Shown piece after piece: positions 1 through 6,774 of a DNA stretch of 8,380 nt. Position 1 is the first letter of the stretch, and every line of letters begins with the position of its first letter. A program made the position numbers and the translations under genes. Origin of the DNA: Bacillota bacterium (GTDB lineage: Bacteria > Bacillota > Clostridia > DSM-8532); NCBI GenBank assembly GCA_023426765.1, contig JAEZBW010000392.1, positions 1 to 8,380 on the forward strand. The letters run 5' to 3'. The notes beneath the pieces were generated by a model. That model was not told where the DNA came from. It worked only from the letters and a program-made list of their open reading frames with translations, and made no database searches.

Positions 1-21
1 AAAGAGAGGGATCTTGCATGA
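1..21 (+). CDS. 3' end of upstream cas gene (probably cas8), partial
   Basis: Reading frame 1 from the left edge gives KERDLA followed by a TGA at 19-21. That stop overlaps the cas7 start codon as ATGA, the same arrangement seen at the cas7-cas5 and cas5-cas3 junctions. In I-B operons the gene before cas7 is normally the large Cascade subunit cas8, so that identity is inferred from gene order only. Seven codons are too few to recognise a family, and the open frame could be chance. Confidence 0.4.
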   Translation, partial: KERDLA

Positions 22-1211
22 AGGAGTTCAGTCACATTACGGGTGCATTTTTAATCCAGGCAGACGGAAGTTTTTTAAATGGTGCAGGCATTGACAGCAG
101 TGAAGATAGTAACACAACAACAGTACCTAAATTAATGAAGGTTCTTGGTGGTGAAATACCCTATGTATCGGCTCAGGCGTGGAGGCGTTGGCTTAGAAAT
201 ACTGCGGTTGAGGAGTATGGCTGGAAAGCTAGTGAACTGCGTGCAATTGATTTCAATCCTAAGGGGAATACCAATAAAATTGCAGGAGAGTTGGATCCGG
301 TTTTGTGCCCCGAGGACGACATTTTCGGTTATATGCGCTCAATCGAGAAAGATGTGGGAAAAAAGCTTAGGGATGCAGAGAAAGAATTGGATGCATTAAA
401 AAAGAGTGATTCAGTAGATGATATACAAATAGTTAACTTAAAGAATAAGATATTGTTTTACAGAAGTGTTGTGGATTATGAAGAGAATTATAAAGATAAA
501 GTGAAAGCACTTATCAGAACATCACCATTGATGACTTCAATTTTATCAGCTGTTACTAGGAAAGACTTTAAAACACTGCCGATAACTACCGACAAAGGTT
601 TCGTTCACTTAAAAGAAGGAACTCCTCAGCCTTATGAAACAAAATTTTATTCTGTAAATATGCAGGGATTCTTCTGTCTGGATTATAACCGGCTGGGTGT
701 TTTCAACAATATTGGGGATAGGGTCGAATTAGATCAATTAAAAATCCCTGATTTGCTTAAGACAAATCTTATATCAGAAGAAGGTGACAAGAGGAAAAAA
801 ATCTATAAAATTGAAAATCTCGAGGAAACAAGGAAAAAACGAACAGCCGAACTCCTTAGTGCGCTGAGTGTTTTAAGGGGTGGGGCTAAACAGGCTGCTT
901 TTGGAACCGAGTTATCCCCATCATTTATCATCTTAGCTGCTTTAAACTGCGGGAATGCGATATTTAATCATTTATTTTATGAAGAAAAGACATTAATATT
1001 TAAAACAGACTCATTCCTTGAAATTATTAATGATTTCAAAGACAGAATCATCGGAAATGTATATATTGGATTGCGAAAAGGCTATATACATAATGAAGAT
1101 GAAATATACAAATTTGAAGAAGATTATAATAACATTGTTGTATGTTCACCTGTGGAAGCCGTAAGACAATTTGTTGACAAAGAATTGGATTACAAGGGGC
1201 TGAAAAAATGA
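18..1211 (+). CDS. cas7: Cas7 backbone subunit of type I-B Cascade (Cst2/DevR family)
   Basis: Cas7 proteins polymerise along the crRNA spacer and form the backbone of the Cascade surveillance complex in the cytoplasm. The 397-residue product has the Cst2/DevR pattern. These are an N-terminal RAMP strand with the polar SFLNGAG and SNTTT region (residues 18-35), PYVSAQAWRRWLRNT at 48-62, DDIFGYMR at 100-107, RTSPLMTSILSAV at 167-179, and a glycine-rich LRGGAKQAAFG near 286-296. The start is supported by GAGAGGG at 4-10, seven bases before the ATG. The stop overlaps the cas5 start by 4 bp. Oddity: between DDIFGYMR and RTSPL lies a Lys/Glu-rich, probably coiled-coil stretch (about 108-165) that seems longer than in the Cst2 proteins I recall, which may explain the large size. 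Family assignment is confident; the role is taken from the family. Confidence 0.93.
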   Translation: MKEFSHITGAFLIQADGSFLNGAGIDSSEDSNTTTVPKLMKVLGGEIPYVSAQAWRRWLRNTAVEEYGWKASELRAIDFNPKGNTNKIAGELDPVLCPEDDIFGYMRSIEKDVGKKLRDAEKELDALKKSDSVDDIQIVNLKNKILFYRSVVDYEENYKDKVKALIRTSPLMTSILSAVTRKDFKTLPITTDKGFVHLKEGTPQPYETKFYSVNMQGFFCLDYNRLGVFNNIGDRVELDQLKIPDLLKTNLISEEGDKRKKIYKIENLEETRKKRTAELLSALSVLRGGAKQAAFGTELSPSFIILAALNCGNAIFNHLFYEEKTLIFKTDSFLEIINDFKDRIIGNVYIGLRKGYIHNEDEIYKFEEDYNNIVVCSPVEAVRQFVDKELDYKGLKK

Positions 1212-1882
1212 AGTTATTACACGTGCAGTTCAAGGCAATGACAGCAACATTCAAAGTCCCGTTTATTAATTCCGGGGTTCTGGTATCATTGCCTGTTCCA
1301 GCCTATTCAACCATTGTCGGGCTTATAAGCTGTTGTAAAGGTATGCCGGTTGAACCTGAAGAAACCATGATTGGTTACGGCTATACATATGAAGCAAAGG
1401 GTAGGGATTTGGAAAGAACAAAACGGTTAGAAACAGACAATAAAGGGTTTTTAATTCCCAATCGGGAGGATGGGATTGTTACAAGAGAATATCATATTCA
1501 TCCTATGCTTGATTTATATCTCAGCAATACAGCTTTAGAAGAATATTTTTATAAGCCTGTGGGTGTACCGGTTTTAGGAAGATCGCAGGATTTGGCATGG
1601 ATCACCGAGGTTCGTATTATTGAAACCACTGAAACAACGAAAGGATATCTGAAACCAACATTAATTCCGTTTCCATGCGCATCTTTCGGAGGTCGGATAA
1701 TTCGCCTTGCAGATTATTACGAAAATGATTCTCCAGGTGTGTTAAGAAAACCTCGAAATGTGCAGTTGTATCAAATTGTACCACCAAAACCCGGCGGAGT
1801 TCTTGTTGAGAATATAACCCTTCAATGCATTGACAAAGAAACAAATAGTGCAGTGTATATGCATAAATTTGGAGATGGATGA
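1208..1882 (+). CDS. cas5: Cas5t, crRNA 5'-handle-binding Cascade subunit
   Basis: Cas5 caps the 5' end of the crRNA in type I Cascade and contacts the large subunit and the first Cas7. The 224-residue product has the Cas5 N-terminal RAMP fold signature: an initial strand MKLLHVQFKAMTATFK, then SLPVPAYSTIVGLISCCKG (residues 27-45), the place where Cas5 proteins carry the conserved P-x-x-S-x-x-G-L helix. GRSQDLAWI at 124-132 matches the Cas5 G-R-S-Q-D-L motif. The length is normal for Cas5t. The ATG at 1208 overlaps the cas7 stop and is preceded by AAGGGG at 1194-1199, eight bases upstream. It also overlaps cas3 by 4 bp. I see no catalytic residue suggesting it replaces Cas6, so processing probably relies on an off-window cas6. 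Confidence 0.92.
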   Translation: MKLLHVQFKAMTATFKVPFINSGVLVSLPVPAYSTIVGLISCCKGMPVEPEETMIGYGYTYEAKGRDLERTKRLETDNKGFLIPNREDGIVTREYHIHPMLDLYLSNTALEEYFYKPVGVPVLGRSQDLAWITEVRIIETTETTKGYLKPTLIPFPCASFGGRIIRLADYYENDSPGVLRKPRNVQLYQIVPPKPGGVLVENITLQCIDKETNSAVYMHKFGDG

Positions 1883-4068
1883 AAGTGGAGCTGTTAGCAA
1901 AAAGCAATGGTGAAACACTGTACCAGCACAGTATATTTGTCTATACTTGCGGTATGGCCATTATTGATATGTTACCTTTCAACAGGATTGAAAGGGAAGC
2001 TATTAAGGCTGTCTTGAAGATACCTCTTTTGCTTCATGACATAGGTAAAGCCGCTGAAGGATTCCAAATATCATTAATTAACAATCGCAATTGGGCTGGA
2101 CGAAGGCATGAGATATTATCTGCATATTTTCTGAAATCTCTTGGCCTTGATGATGATCAGATTTTTTCCGTTATTACGCATCATAAAGAAATTAACAATA
2201 TCAGTCAAGAGAATACATTACCGATTGAACAAACAGTTATCAATGAGAATCACTTCAAAGAAATGAAAGATAGTTTTGATAGGAATAAGGACGCACTTTT
2301 TGAGTTATGTGACAGGCTCTTTAATTTTATTGGTATGAAATTCCATCCTGATATTTGTAAGAAAGTTGATTCAATCATTAACCGGGAATGGATAGAGGAG
2401 GGGTTTCATTATCAACAATCCAAATGCATACCTTTAGAAAAAAGAAGGCTTGCATCTGTTTACCGTGGAATTATAAAAGCAGCTGACCATATTGCGTCAG
2501 CCGGTGTTTATCCTGTGAGTCAAGTAGAGCTAAAGATCATTAGCATAACAGAATATGAACTTCGTCATTTTCAGAAAAAATGCAAAGAAACCGTTGGAAG
2601 TATCATATTGATCGCGCCCACAGGTTCAGGAAAAACAGAAGCAGCATTGCTATGGGCTCAAACAAACCAAGATGAAAATTCAAGAATCTTTTACATACTT
2701 CCTTATCAGGCATCGATCAACGCAATGCATATCAGGTTGAAAGAAATATTTGGAGATAATAAGACCGGTATGCTACACGCAAACACGGTTTCTGCCCTAT
2801 ATCATATGCAAGGGGAAACTCAGGACAAGTTGGATGGACAGAAAAAAGCGGTGATAAAGGCATCTTTGGCTAAAGAGATTTATTATCCAGTAAGGGTCTG
2901 CACTCCTCATCAGTTGTTAAGAATGGGGCTTAGAGGAAGTGGATGGGAATATCTTTTTATTGAATTTGCTAAAGCGGTTTTCATATATGATGAGGTACAT
3001 GCATATCAGCCACTTATTGCAGGCTTAACCATTGCATCAGCAAGACTTGCTCAAAAGTTGGGAGCAAGGTGTTGTTTTATATCTGCTACATTCCCATCGT
3101 TTTTGCAGGATATTATTAAAAAAGAACTGAACATATCTTATACGATTACTTTAGATGAAGAGTATTCTTCTGACAGAAGAATAATAAACAAGAAAAGGCA
3201 TATTGTAGAAATAAAGAAAGGTACTCTCTTGGATAATATTGAATTGATAGAAAGTAATATTGAAGAAGGTAAATATGTTTTAATCATTGCGAATCATGTA
3301 TCTTCTGCGCAAAAATTATTTCAAACGCTATCTTTCTATAATCCGATACTGCTTCATAGCCGGTTTAACAAGAAGGATAGGAGAGACCGGGAAAAAGCAT
3401 TATTAAGTGATAACAAGCCCCGGGTAGTAATTGCAACCCAGGTTATTGAGGTTAGCCTGGATATAGACTACGATATCATGTTTTCTGAACCTGCACCAAT
3501 TGATGCCCTAATTCAAAGGTTCGGCAGGGTATTTAGAAAGCGGACAATTATAGATGAGCAAACTAATATTTATATTATGGATGCCCAGATAAGCACCAAT
3601 AACTTATATAAAAAAGAGAGAGTTGAAAAAACGATTCAGGAATTATCCGAACGACAAGGCAGACCTATGGGTGAGAAGGTGCTATTGATCATTACTAATA
3701 AGGTTTATGAAAATGGTTACGAACCTGATGAACAGGAGCAATTTGAAAAAGGGCTGTATAATGAAAACATAATGAATTTTCAAGATAATATTATCGCAGG
3801 TTTGAGCAGAAAATGGATCGATGATTTTCTCGAAAAAGAGGGAAATTGTCTGGTTCTCCCGAATGAAATGAGAATGGAATTTGAAGATTTTATAAAAAAA
3901 GGCCAGTGGGTGGAAGCAAATGATTTGTTAGTCTCAGTCAGGTATTCAATAGTAAAAGATTCAATACGTGATTCAATGAACGATATTTATATTGTAAACT
4001 GTGAATATTCGTCTGAATTGGGATTATTGCCTAAGCAAAAAGAGTCGAATTTTATAGGGCTGGATTAG
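1879..4068 (+). CDS. cas3: Cas3 HD nuclease-helicase
   Basis: Cas3 is recruited by target-bound Cascade, unwinds DNA with ATP and degrades the displaced strand. The 729-residue protein carries both activities in one chain. The N-terminal HD domain shows H17, the HD pair H53-D54 in LLLHDIGKA, H77 in RRHE, and the H101-H102 pair, all expected metal ligands. The helicase is superfamily 2: Walker A APTGSGKTE (246-254), Walker B DEVH (371-374), motif III SAT (402-404), motif V ATQVIEVSLDID (519-530) and motif VI QRFGRVFRK (546-554). No key residue is missing, so it should be active. The start at 1879 lies in GGAGATGG-ATG, overlaps the cas5 stop, and is placed well for the HD histidine. The C-terminal domain is fairly short, which is common in I-B Cas3. 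Confidence 0.96.
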   Translation: MKVELLAKSNGETLYQHSIFVYTCGMAIIDMLPFNRIEREAIKAVLKIPLLLHDIGKAAEGFQISLINNRNWAGRRHEILSAYFLKSLGLDDDQIFSVITHHKEINNISQENTLPIEQTVINENHFKEMKDSFDRNKDALFELCDRLFNFIGMKFHPDICKKVDSIINREWIEEGFHYQQSKCIPLEKRRLASVYRGIIKAADHIASAGVYPVSQVELKIISITEYELRHFQKKCKETVGSIILIAPTGSGKTEAALLWAQTNQDENSRIFYILPYQASINAMHIRLKEIFGDNKTGMLHANTVSALYHMQGETQDKLDGQKKAVIKASLAKEIYYPVRVCTPHQLLRMGLRGSGWEYLFIEFAKAVFIYDEVHAYQPLIAGLTIASARLAQKLGARCCFISATFPSFLQDIIKKELNISYTITLDEEYSSDRRIINKKRHIVEIKKGTLLDNIELIESNIEEGKYVLIIANHVSSAQKLFQTLSFYNPILLHSRFNKKDRRDREKALLSDNKPRVVIATQVIEVSLDIDYDIMFSEPAPIDALIQRFGRVFRKRTIIDEQTNIYIMDAQISTNNLYKKERVEKTIQELSERQGRPMGEKVLLIITNKVYENGYEPDEQEQFEKGLYNENIMNFQDNIIAGLSRKWIDDFLEKEGNCLVLPNEMRMEFEDFIKKGQWVEANDLLVSVRYSIVKDSIRDSMNDIYIVNCEYSSELGLLPKQKESNFIGLD

Positions 4069-4075
4069 GTTCGTT

Positions 4076-4573
4076 ATGGAGTATGTTAAAACAACTGGAA
4101 CAGAGATTAATTATTATTATATTTGTAAAAGGAAGTTATGGCTGTTTTCTCATGACATTAGTATGGAGCAGAATTCCATACGTGTTGAGATCGGTAAAGA
4201 AAACCATGAAAGCAGCTTTGAAAGGGAGAAGAAAGAAATTGTAATAGATGGGATTATAGTTATTGATTTCATTGGTAAAGAAATGGTCATACATGAAACT
4301 AAAATAGCAAAAACTATGGAAAAAGCAGCAAGAATGCAACTATTATATTACTTATACTACTTAGAGAAAAAAGGTTTAAAAGATGTATCCGGAATTATTC
4401 ACTATATGGAAGAACACAGTAAAGAAGAGATATACCTTAGCGATGAAACCAGAAATGAACTGGAAGAGTCAATTCAAGAAATTAAAAGCATTAACAGTCT
4501 TGAGGTGCCTCCTTATCAGGAAAAAATGAAAATCTGCCCAAAATGCAGTTATTATGAACTTTGCTTTTGTTAG
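4076..4573 (+). CDS. cas4: Cas4 Fe-S cluster exonuclease for spacer adaptation
   Basis: Cas4 works with Cas1-Cas2 to recognise the PAM and trim prespacers before integration. The 165-residue product has the RecB-like nuclease residues: H44 in GKENHE, D64 in VIDFI, E74 and K76 in HETK, and Q88-x-x-Y91 in the QLLYY helix. Four cysteines typical of the 4Fe-4S site are present: C17 in YICKRK and C154, C157, C163 in CPKCSYYELC. An extra C165 is the last residue. The gene begins 7 bp after the cas3 stop with only a weak AGG six bases before the ATG, so it probably depends on coupling with cas3. Its stop codon is inside the cas1 ribosome binding site. Size and motifs match I-B Cas4 proteins fully. 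Confidence 0.95.
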   Translation: MEYVKTTGTEINYYYICKRKLWLFSHDISMEQNSIRVEIGKENHESSFEREKKEIVIDGIIVIDFIGKEMVIHETKIAKTMEKAARMQLLYYLYYLEKKGLKDVSGIIHYMEEHSKEEIYLSDETRNELEESIQEIKSINSLEVPPYQEKMKICPKCSYYELCFC

Positions 4574-4578
4574 AGGGG
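4572..4578 (+). promoter_or_regulatory. cas1 ribosome binding site
   Basis: AGAGGGG lies five bases before the ATG at 4584 and shares its AG with the cas4 stop codon TAG. It favours 4584 over the in-frame ATG at 4554, which lies inside cas4 and has no comparable site. Confidence 0.75.
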
Positions 4579-4583
4579 ATAGA

Positions 4584-5573
4584 ATGAAAAGAAACTATTA
4601 TATTTTTAAAAACGGGCGTTTAAGGCGAAAAGATAATACAATTTTTTATGAATTGGATGGAGATAAACCAAAACCTATTCCTGTAAATGATATTGAGTCT
4701 TTATACATATTTGGTGAGGTAGATTTTAACACAAAGGTAGTCAATTTTCTTGCCCAAAATAACATAACAATGCATTTATTTAATTATTACGGTTATTATA
4801 CGTCTAGCTTTTATCCCAGAGAGCATCTCCCCAGTGGTTTTCTGTTGGTCAAACAGGTGGAACATTATAAAAGCAGTAAGAAAAGGTTAGACTTAGCAAA
4901 AAGGATAATAGATGCAGCAAGCTTTAATATTCTTAAGAACTTAAAATACTACAAGCGAAAATTTGATATGGAGAAATATATAAACAGCATCGAAAAGGAA
5001 CGGGAATCTTTGCTTGATGTATCAGATATAGCTCAATTAATGGGCGTAGAAGGAAGGATAAGAAGTACATACTACAATACCTTTAAAGACATAACCGGAA
5101 ACCGGTTCGAATTTGAAAAAAGAGTAAAGAATCCTCCTGACAATGCCATGAATACCATGATATCTTTTGGAAATTCTTTAATATATTCAACTGTATTAAG
5201 TGAGCTTTATCATACACAATTAAATCCGACAATAAGTTTTTTACATGAACCAGGTGTCAGAAGATTTTCTTTGTCTTTAGATATCAGCGAAGTATTTAAA
5301 CCAATGATTGTAGACAGAGTTATTTTCACTTTGATAAATGAAAACATAATAAAGGACAAGCATTTTTCTATAGATATGGGTAATTGCTATCTTCAGGATG
5401 AGGGCAAAAAACTGTTTTTAAAAGAATATAATGGGAAATTGGATACAACTATACATCACAGAACCTTAGGGAGGAGTGTCAGCTATCGTCATTTAATTCG
5501 GTTGGAATGTTATAAGCTGATAAAGCATTTATCTGGGATGGAAGAATATCAAGGTTTTAAAGCATGGTGGTAG
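4584..5573 (+). CDS. cas1: Cas1 integrase
   Basis: Cas1 is the metal-dependent integrase that, as a Cas1-Cas2 complex, joins new spacers to the leader-end repeat. The product from ATG 4584 is 329 residues, the usual Cas1 length, and starts MKRNYYIFKNGRLRRKDN, a typical Cas1 beginning. Catalytic residues are present: E156 in MGVEGRIRSTYY, H221 in FLHEPGVRR, and D233 with E236 in SLDISEVFKP. The N-terminal beta domain (IESLYIFGEVDFN) and the following FLAQNNITMHLFNYYG match the family. An in-frame ATG at 4554 would add ten residues and overlap cas4, but the strong ribosome binding site sits just before 4584. cas2 starts ten bases after the stop, or at once if the GTG were used. It appears intact and active. 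Confidence 0.96.
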   Translation: MKRNYYIFKNGRLRRKDNTIFYELDGDKPKPIPVNDIESLYIFGEVDFNTKVVNFLAQNNITMHLFNYYGYYTSSFYPREHLPSGFLLVKQVEHYKSSKKRLDLAKRIIDAASFNILKNLKYYKRKFDMEKYINSIEKERESLLDVSDIAQLMGVEGRIRSTYYNTFKDITGNRFEFEKRVKNPPDNAMNTMISFGNSLIYSTVLSELYHTQLNPTISFLHEPGVRRFSLSLDISEVFKPMIVDRVIFTLINENIIKDKHFSIDMGNCYLQDEGKKLFLKEYNGKLDTTIHHRTLGRSVSYRHLIRLECYKLIKHLSGMEEYQGFKAWW

Positions 5574-5577
5574 GTGG
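5572..5577 (+). promoter_or_regulatory. cas2 ribosome binding site
   Basis: AGGTGG overlaps the cas1 stop codon and is five bases before ATG 5583. The alternative GTG at 5574 lies inside this motif and has no upstream site of equal quality, so ATG 5583 is preferred. Confidence 0.65.
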
Positions 5578-5582
5578 TTGCA

Positions 5583-5846
5583 ATGTATGTTCTTCTGGTC
5601 TATGATGTAGGTGAGAAAAGAGTAGGAAAAATTCTTAAGTTTCTCAGGAAACATCTACATTGGATTCAAAACTCTGTTTTTGAAGGAGAGATAACAGAAG
5701 CACAATTAATGAAAATTGAAAACGGAGTAAAGAAAATAATAGATTTTAGTTCCGACTCTGTAATATTTTTTTGTTCCAGAGACAAAAAGTGGCTTGATAA
5801 GCATATTATAGGCCAGGAAAAGCAAGATACCGATAACTTTATTTAG
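5583..5846 (+). CDS. cas2: Cas2 adaptation protein
   Basis: Cas2 is a small ferredoxin-like dimer that bridges two Cas1 dimers and holds the prespacer. From ATG 5583 the product is 87 residues and begins MYVLLVYDVGEKRVGKI, with the conserved aspartate D8 at the end of the first strand. HLHWIQNSVFEGEIT (about residues 24-38) matches the Cas2 segment around the second strand. The reading frame can be extended three codons to GTG 5574, which gives MVAMYVLLV. I prefer 5583 because Cas2 proteins normally start right at the first strand and because of the AGGTGG site. It is the last gene of the operon. No clear intrinsic terminator follows it, so read-through into the leader is possible. Confidence 0.95.
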   Translation: MYVLLVYDVGEKRVGKILKFLRKHLHWIQNSVFEGEITEAQLMKIENGVKKIIDFSSDSVIFFCSRDKKWLDKHIIGQEKQDTDNFI

Positions 5847-5936
5847 TCGTCAAGGCAACAAGAACGAGATATAAAAATGAATGAAAATAGACAAAACATT
5901 TTTATAAAACATACCGAAAGTCGCGAAATAATCGAG

Positions 5937-5980
5937 ATCGTCTAAATGGCGGTTAAATTACATTGGAAATGATAGACGAT
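5937..5980 (+). repeat. Inverted repeat in the leader
   Basis: ATCGTCTA at 5937-5944 and TAGACGAT at 5973-5980 are perfect reverse complements separated by 28 bases. The loop is too long for a terminator and there is no T-tract directly after it. It could be a binding site for a regulator or adaptation factor, or chance. Confidence 0.4.
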
Positions 5981-5994
5981 ACAACAGCCGATCT

Positions 5995-6022
5995 TTGACA
6001 ATTAAATAGCGCATTCCATAAG
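5995..6022 (+). promoter_or_regulatory. Predicted array promoter in leader
   Basis: A perfect sigma-A -35 box TTGACA (5995-6000) is followed after 16 bases by CATAAG (6017-6022), a 4-of-6 match to TATAAT. Transcription would start around 6029, about 17 bases before the first repeat. A better -10-like TATAAA at 6032-6037 lies too far from this -35 box. The -35 box is solid; the -10 choice is uncertain. Confidence 0.5.
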
Positions 6023-6207
6023 GTTTTTTTATATAAATTTACTGGGTATCAATCCGACCATAATGGAATTGAAATTTCTGTGTAAATGTTGTTGTCAGTA
6101 CGATCTCGCCGGTATCAATCCGACCATAATGGAATTGAAATAAGTCTGGAGCGTTCGCATAAACCACTCTTTCATCGGTATCAATCCGACCATAATGGAA
6201 TTGAAAT

Positions 6208-6243
6208 TTCGGCTGCTAAATCTATTCCGCCTATGCCGGTAAA
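6208..6243 (-). other. Spacer 3: probable target is a C5-methyltransferase, motif I
   Basis: The reverse complement reads in one open frame as FTGIGGIDLAAE. This fits the SAM-binding motif I of DNA cytosine-5 methyltransferases (F-x-G-x-G-G near the N-terminus). The spacer fills exactly twelve codons. Confidence 0.75.
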
Positions 6244-6266
6244 GTATCAATCCGACCATAATGGAA

Positions 6267-6294
6267 TTGAAATGATTTAACCCCATGATATAAT
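6267..6294 (+). promoter_or_regulatory. Possible promoter inside the array, formed by repeat 4 and spacer 4
   Basis: TTGAAA at 6267-6272 is part of the fourth repeat and matches TTGACA at five of six bases. After 16 bases, spacer 4 supplies a perfect TATAAT at 6289-6294. Transcription would start near 6301, so spacer 5 would be the first complete spacer on this transcript. Confidence 0.45.
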
Positions 6295-6738
6295 GCATTT
6301 CAATAACCCGGTATCAATCCGACCATAATGGAATTGAAATGCTAATAAATACGCTACTTTAGGAGAATATTATTATGTATCAATCCGACCATAATGGAAT
6401 TGAAATTCAGAAGATTGGACACTTGAACGAATAGATGTTTCAAGTATCAATCCGACCATAATGGAATTGAAATATTGTTATAGATAAGAACTTGACAATC
6501 TTCATGTGAGTATCAATCCGACCATAATGGAATTGAAATTTATGTTACACTTCTTCTTTGCCAGCAAGACGGCGAGTATCAATCCGACCATAATGGAATT
6601 GAAATGCGTTTGATTGATTGGTTTAACTCAATAGGTAATACAGTATCAATCCGACCATAATGGAATTGAAATATCTTAATTCCGCATACAAAACAGCTAC
6701 CTCTGATGGTATCAATCCGACCATAATGGAATTGAAAT

Positions 6739-6774
6739 GTAACATTCTCGTTGATAATCCAAGTGGGGCGCATG
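6739..6774 (-). other. Spacer 11: probable target is a C5-methyltransferase, motif VI
   Basis: The reverse complement encodes MRPTWIINENV in one frame. R-P-x-W or R-P-x-x followed by ENV is the motif VI region of DNA cytosine-5 methyltransferases, whose ENV glutamate is catalytic. With spacer 3 this suggests the same gene family was sampled twice. Confidence 0.6.

Larger units (their letters stand above)
5847..6045 (+). other. CRISPR leader, non-coding
   Basis: This 199-bp AT-rich stretch between the cas2 stop and the first repeat has no convincing gene on either strand. Its position next to cas2, at the end from which the repeats read GTATC to GAAAT, fits the leader that recruits Cas1-Cas2 and carries the array promoter. 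It contains a TTGACA element at 5995-6000, a run of seven T at 6024-6030 followed by ATATAAATTT, and an 8-bp inverted repeat at 5937-5944 and 5973-5980. The last bases before the first repeat are TTTACTGG. Confidence 0.85.

Noticed and set aside
145..399. Open frame of 84 codons in another frame inside cas7
   Set aside because: It is entirely within the well-supported cas7 gene and shows no recognisable features.
1617..1907. Reverse-strand open frame of 96 codons over cas5
   Set aside because: Antisense shadow of cas5 with no start signal or family resemblance.
5847..5990. Intrinsic terminator after cas2
   Set aside because: No GC-rich stem followed by a T-run was found. The only clear inverted repeat has a 28-nt loop and no U-tract.
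6032..6037. TATAAA as the -10 box of the leader promoter
   Set aside because: It lies 31 bp after the TTGACA box and no acceptable -35 box is found at the right distance.
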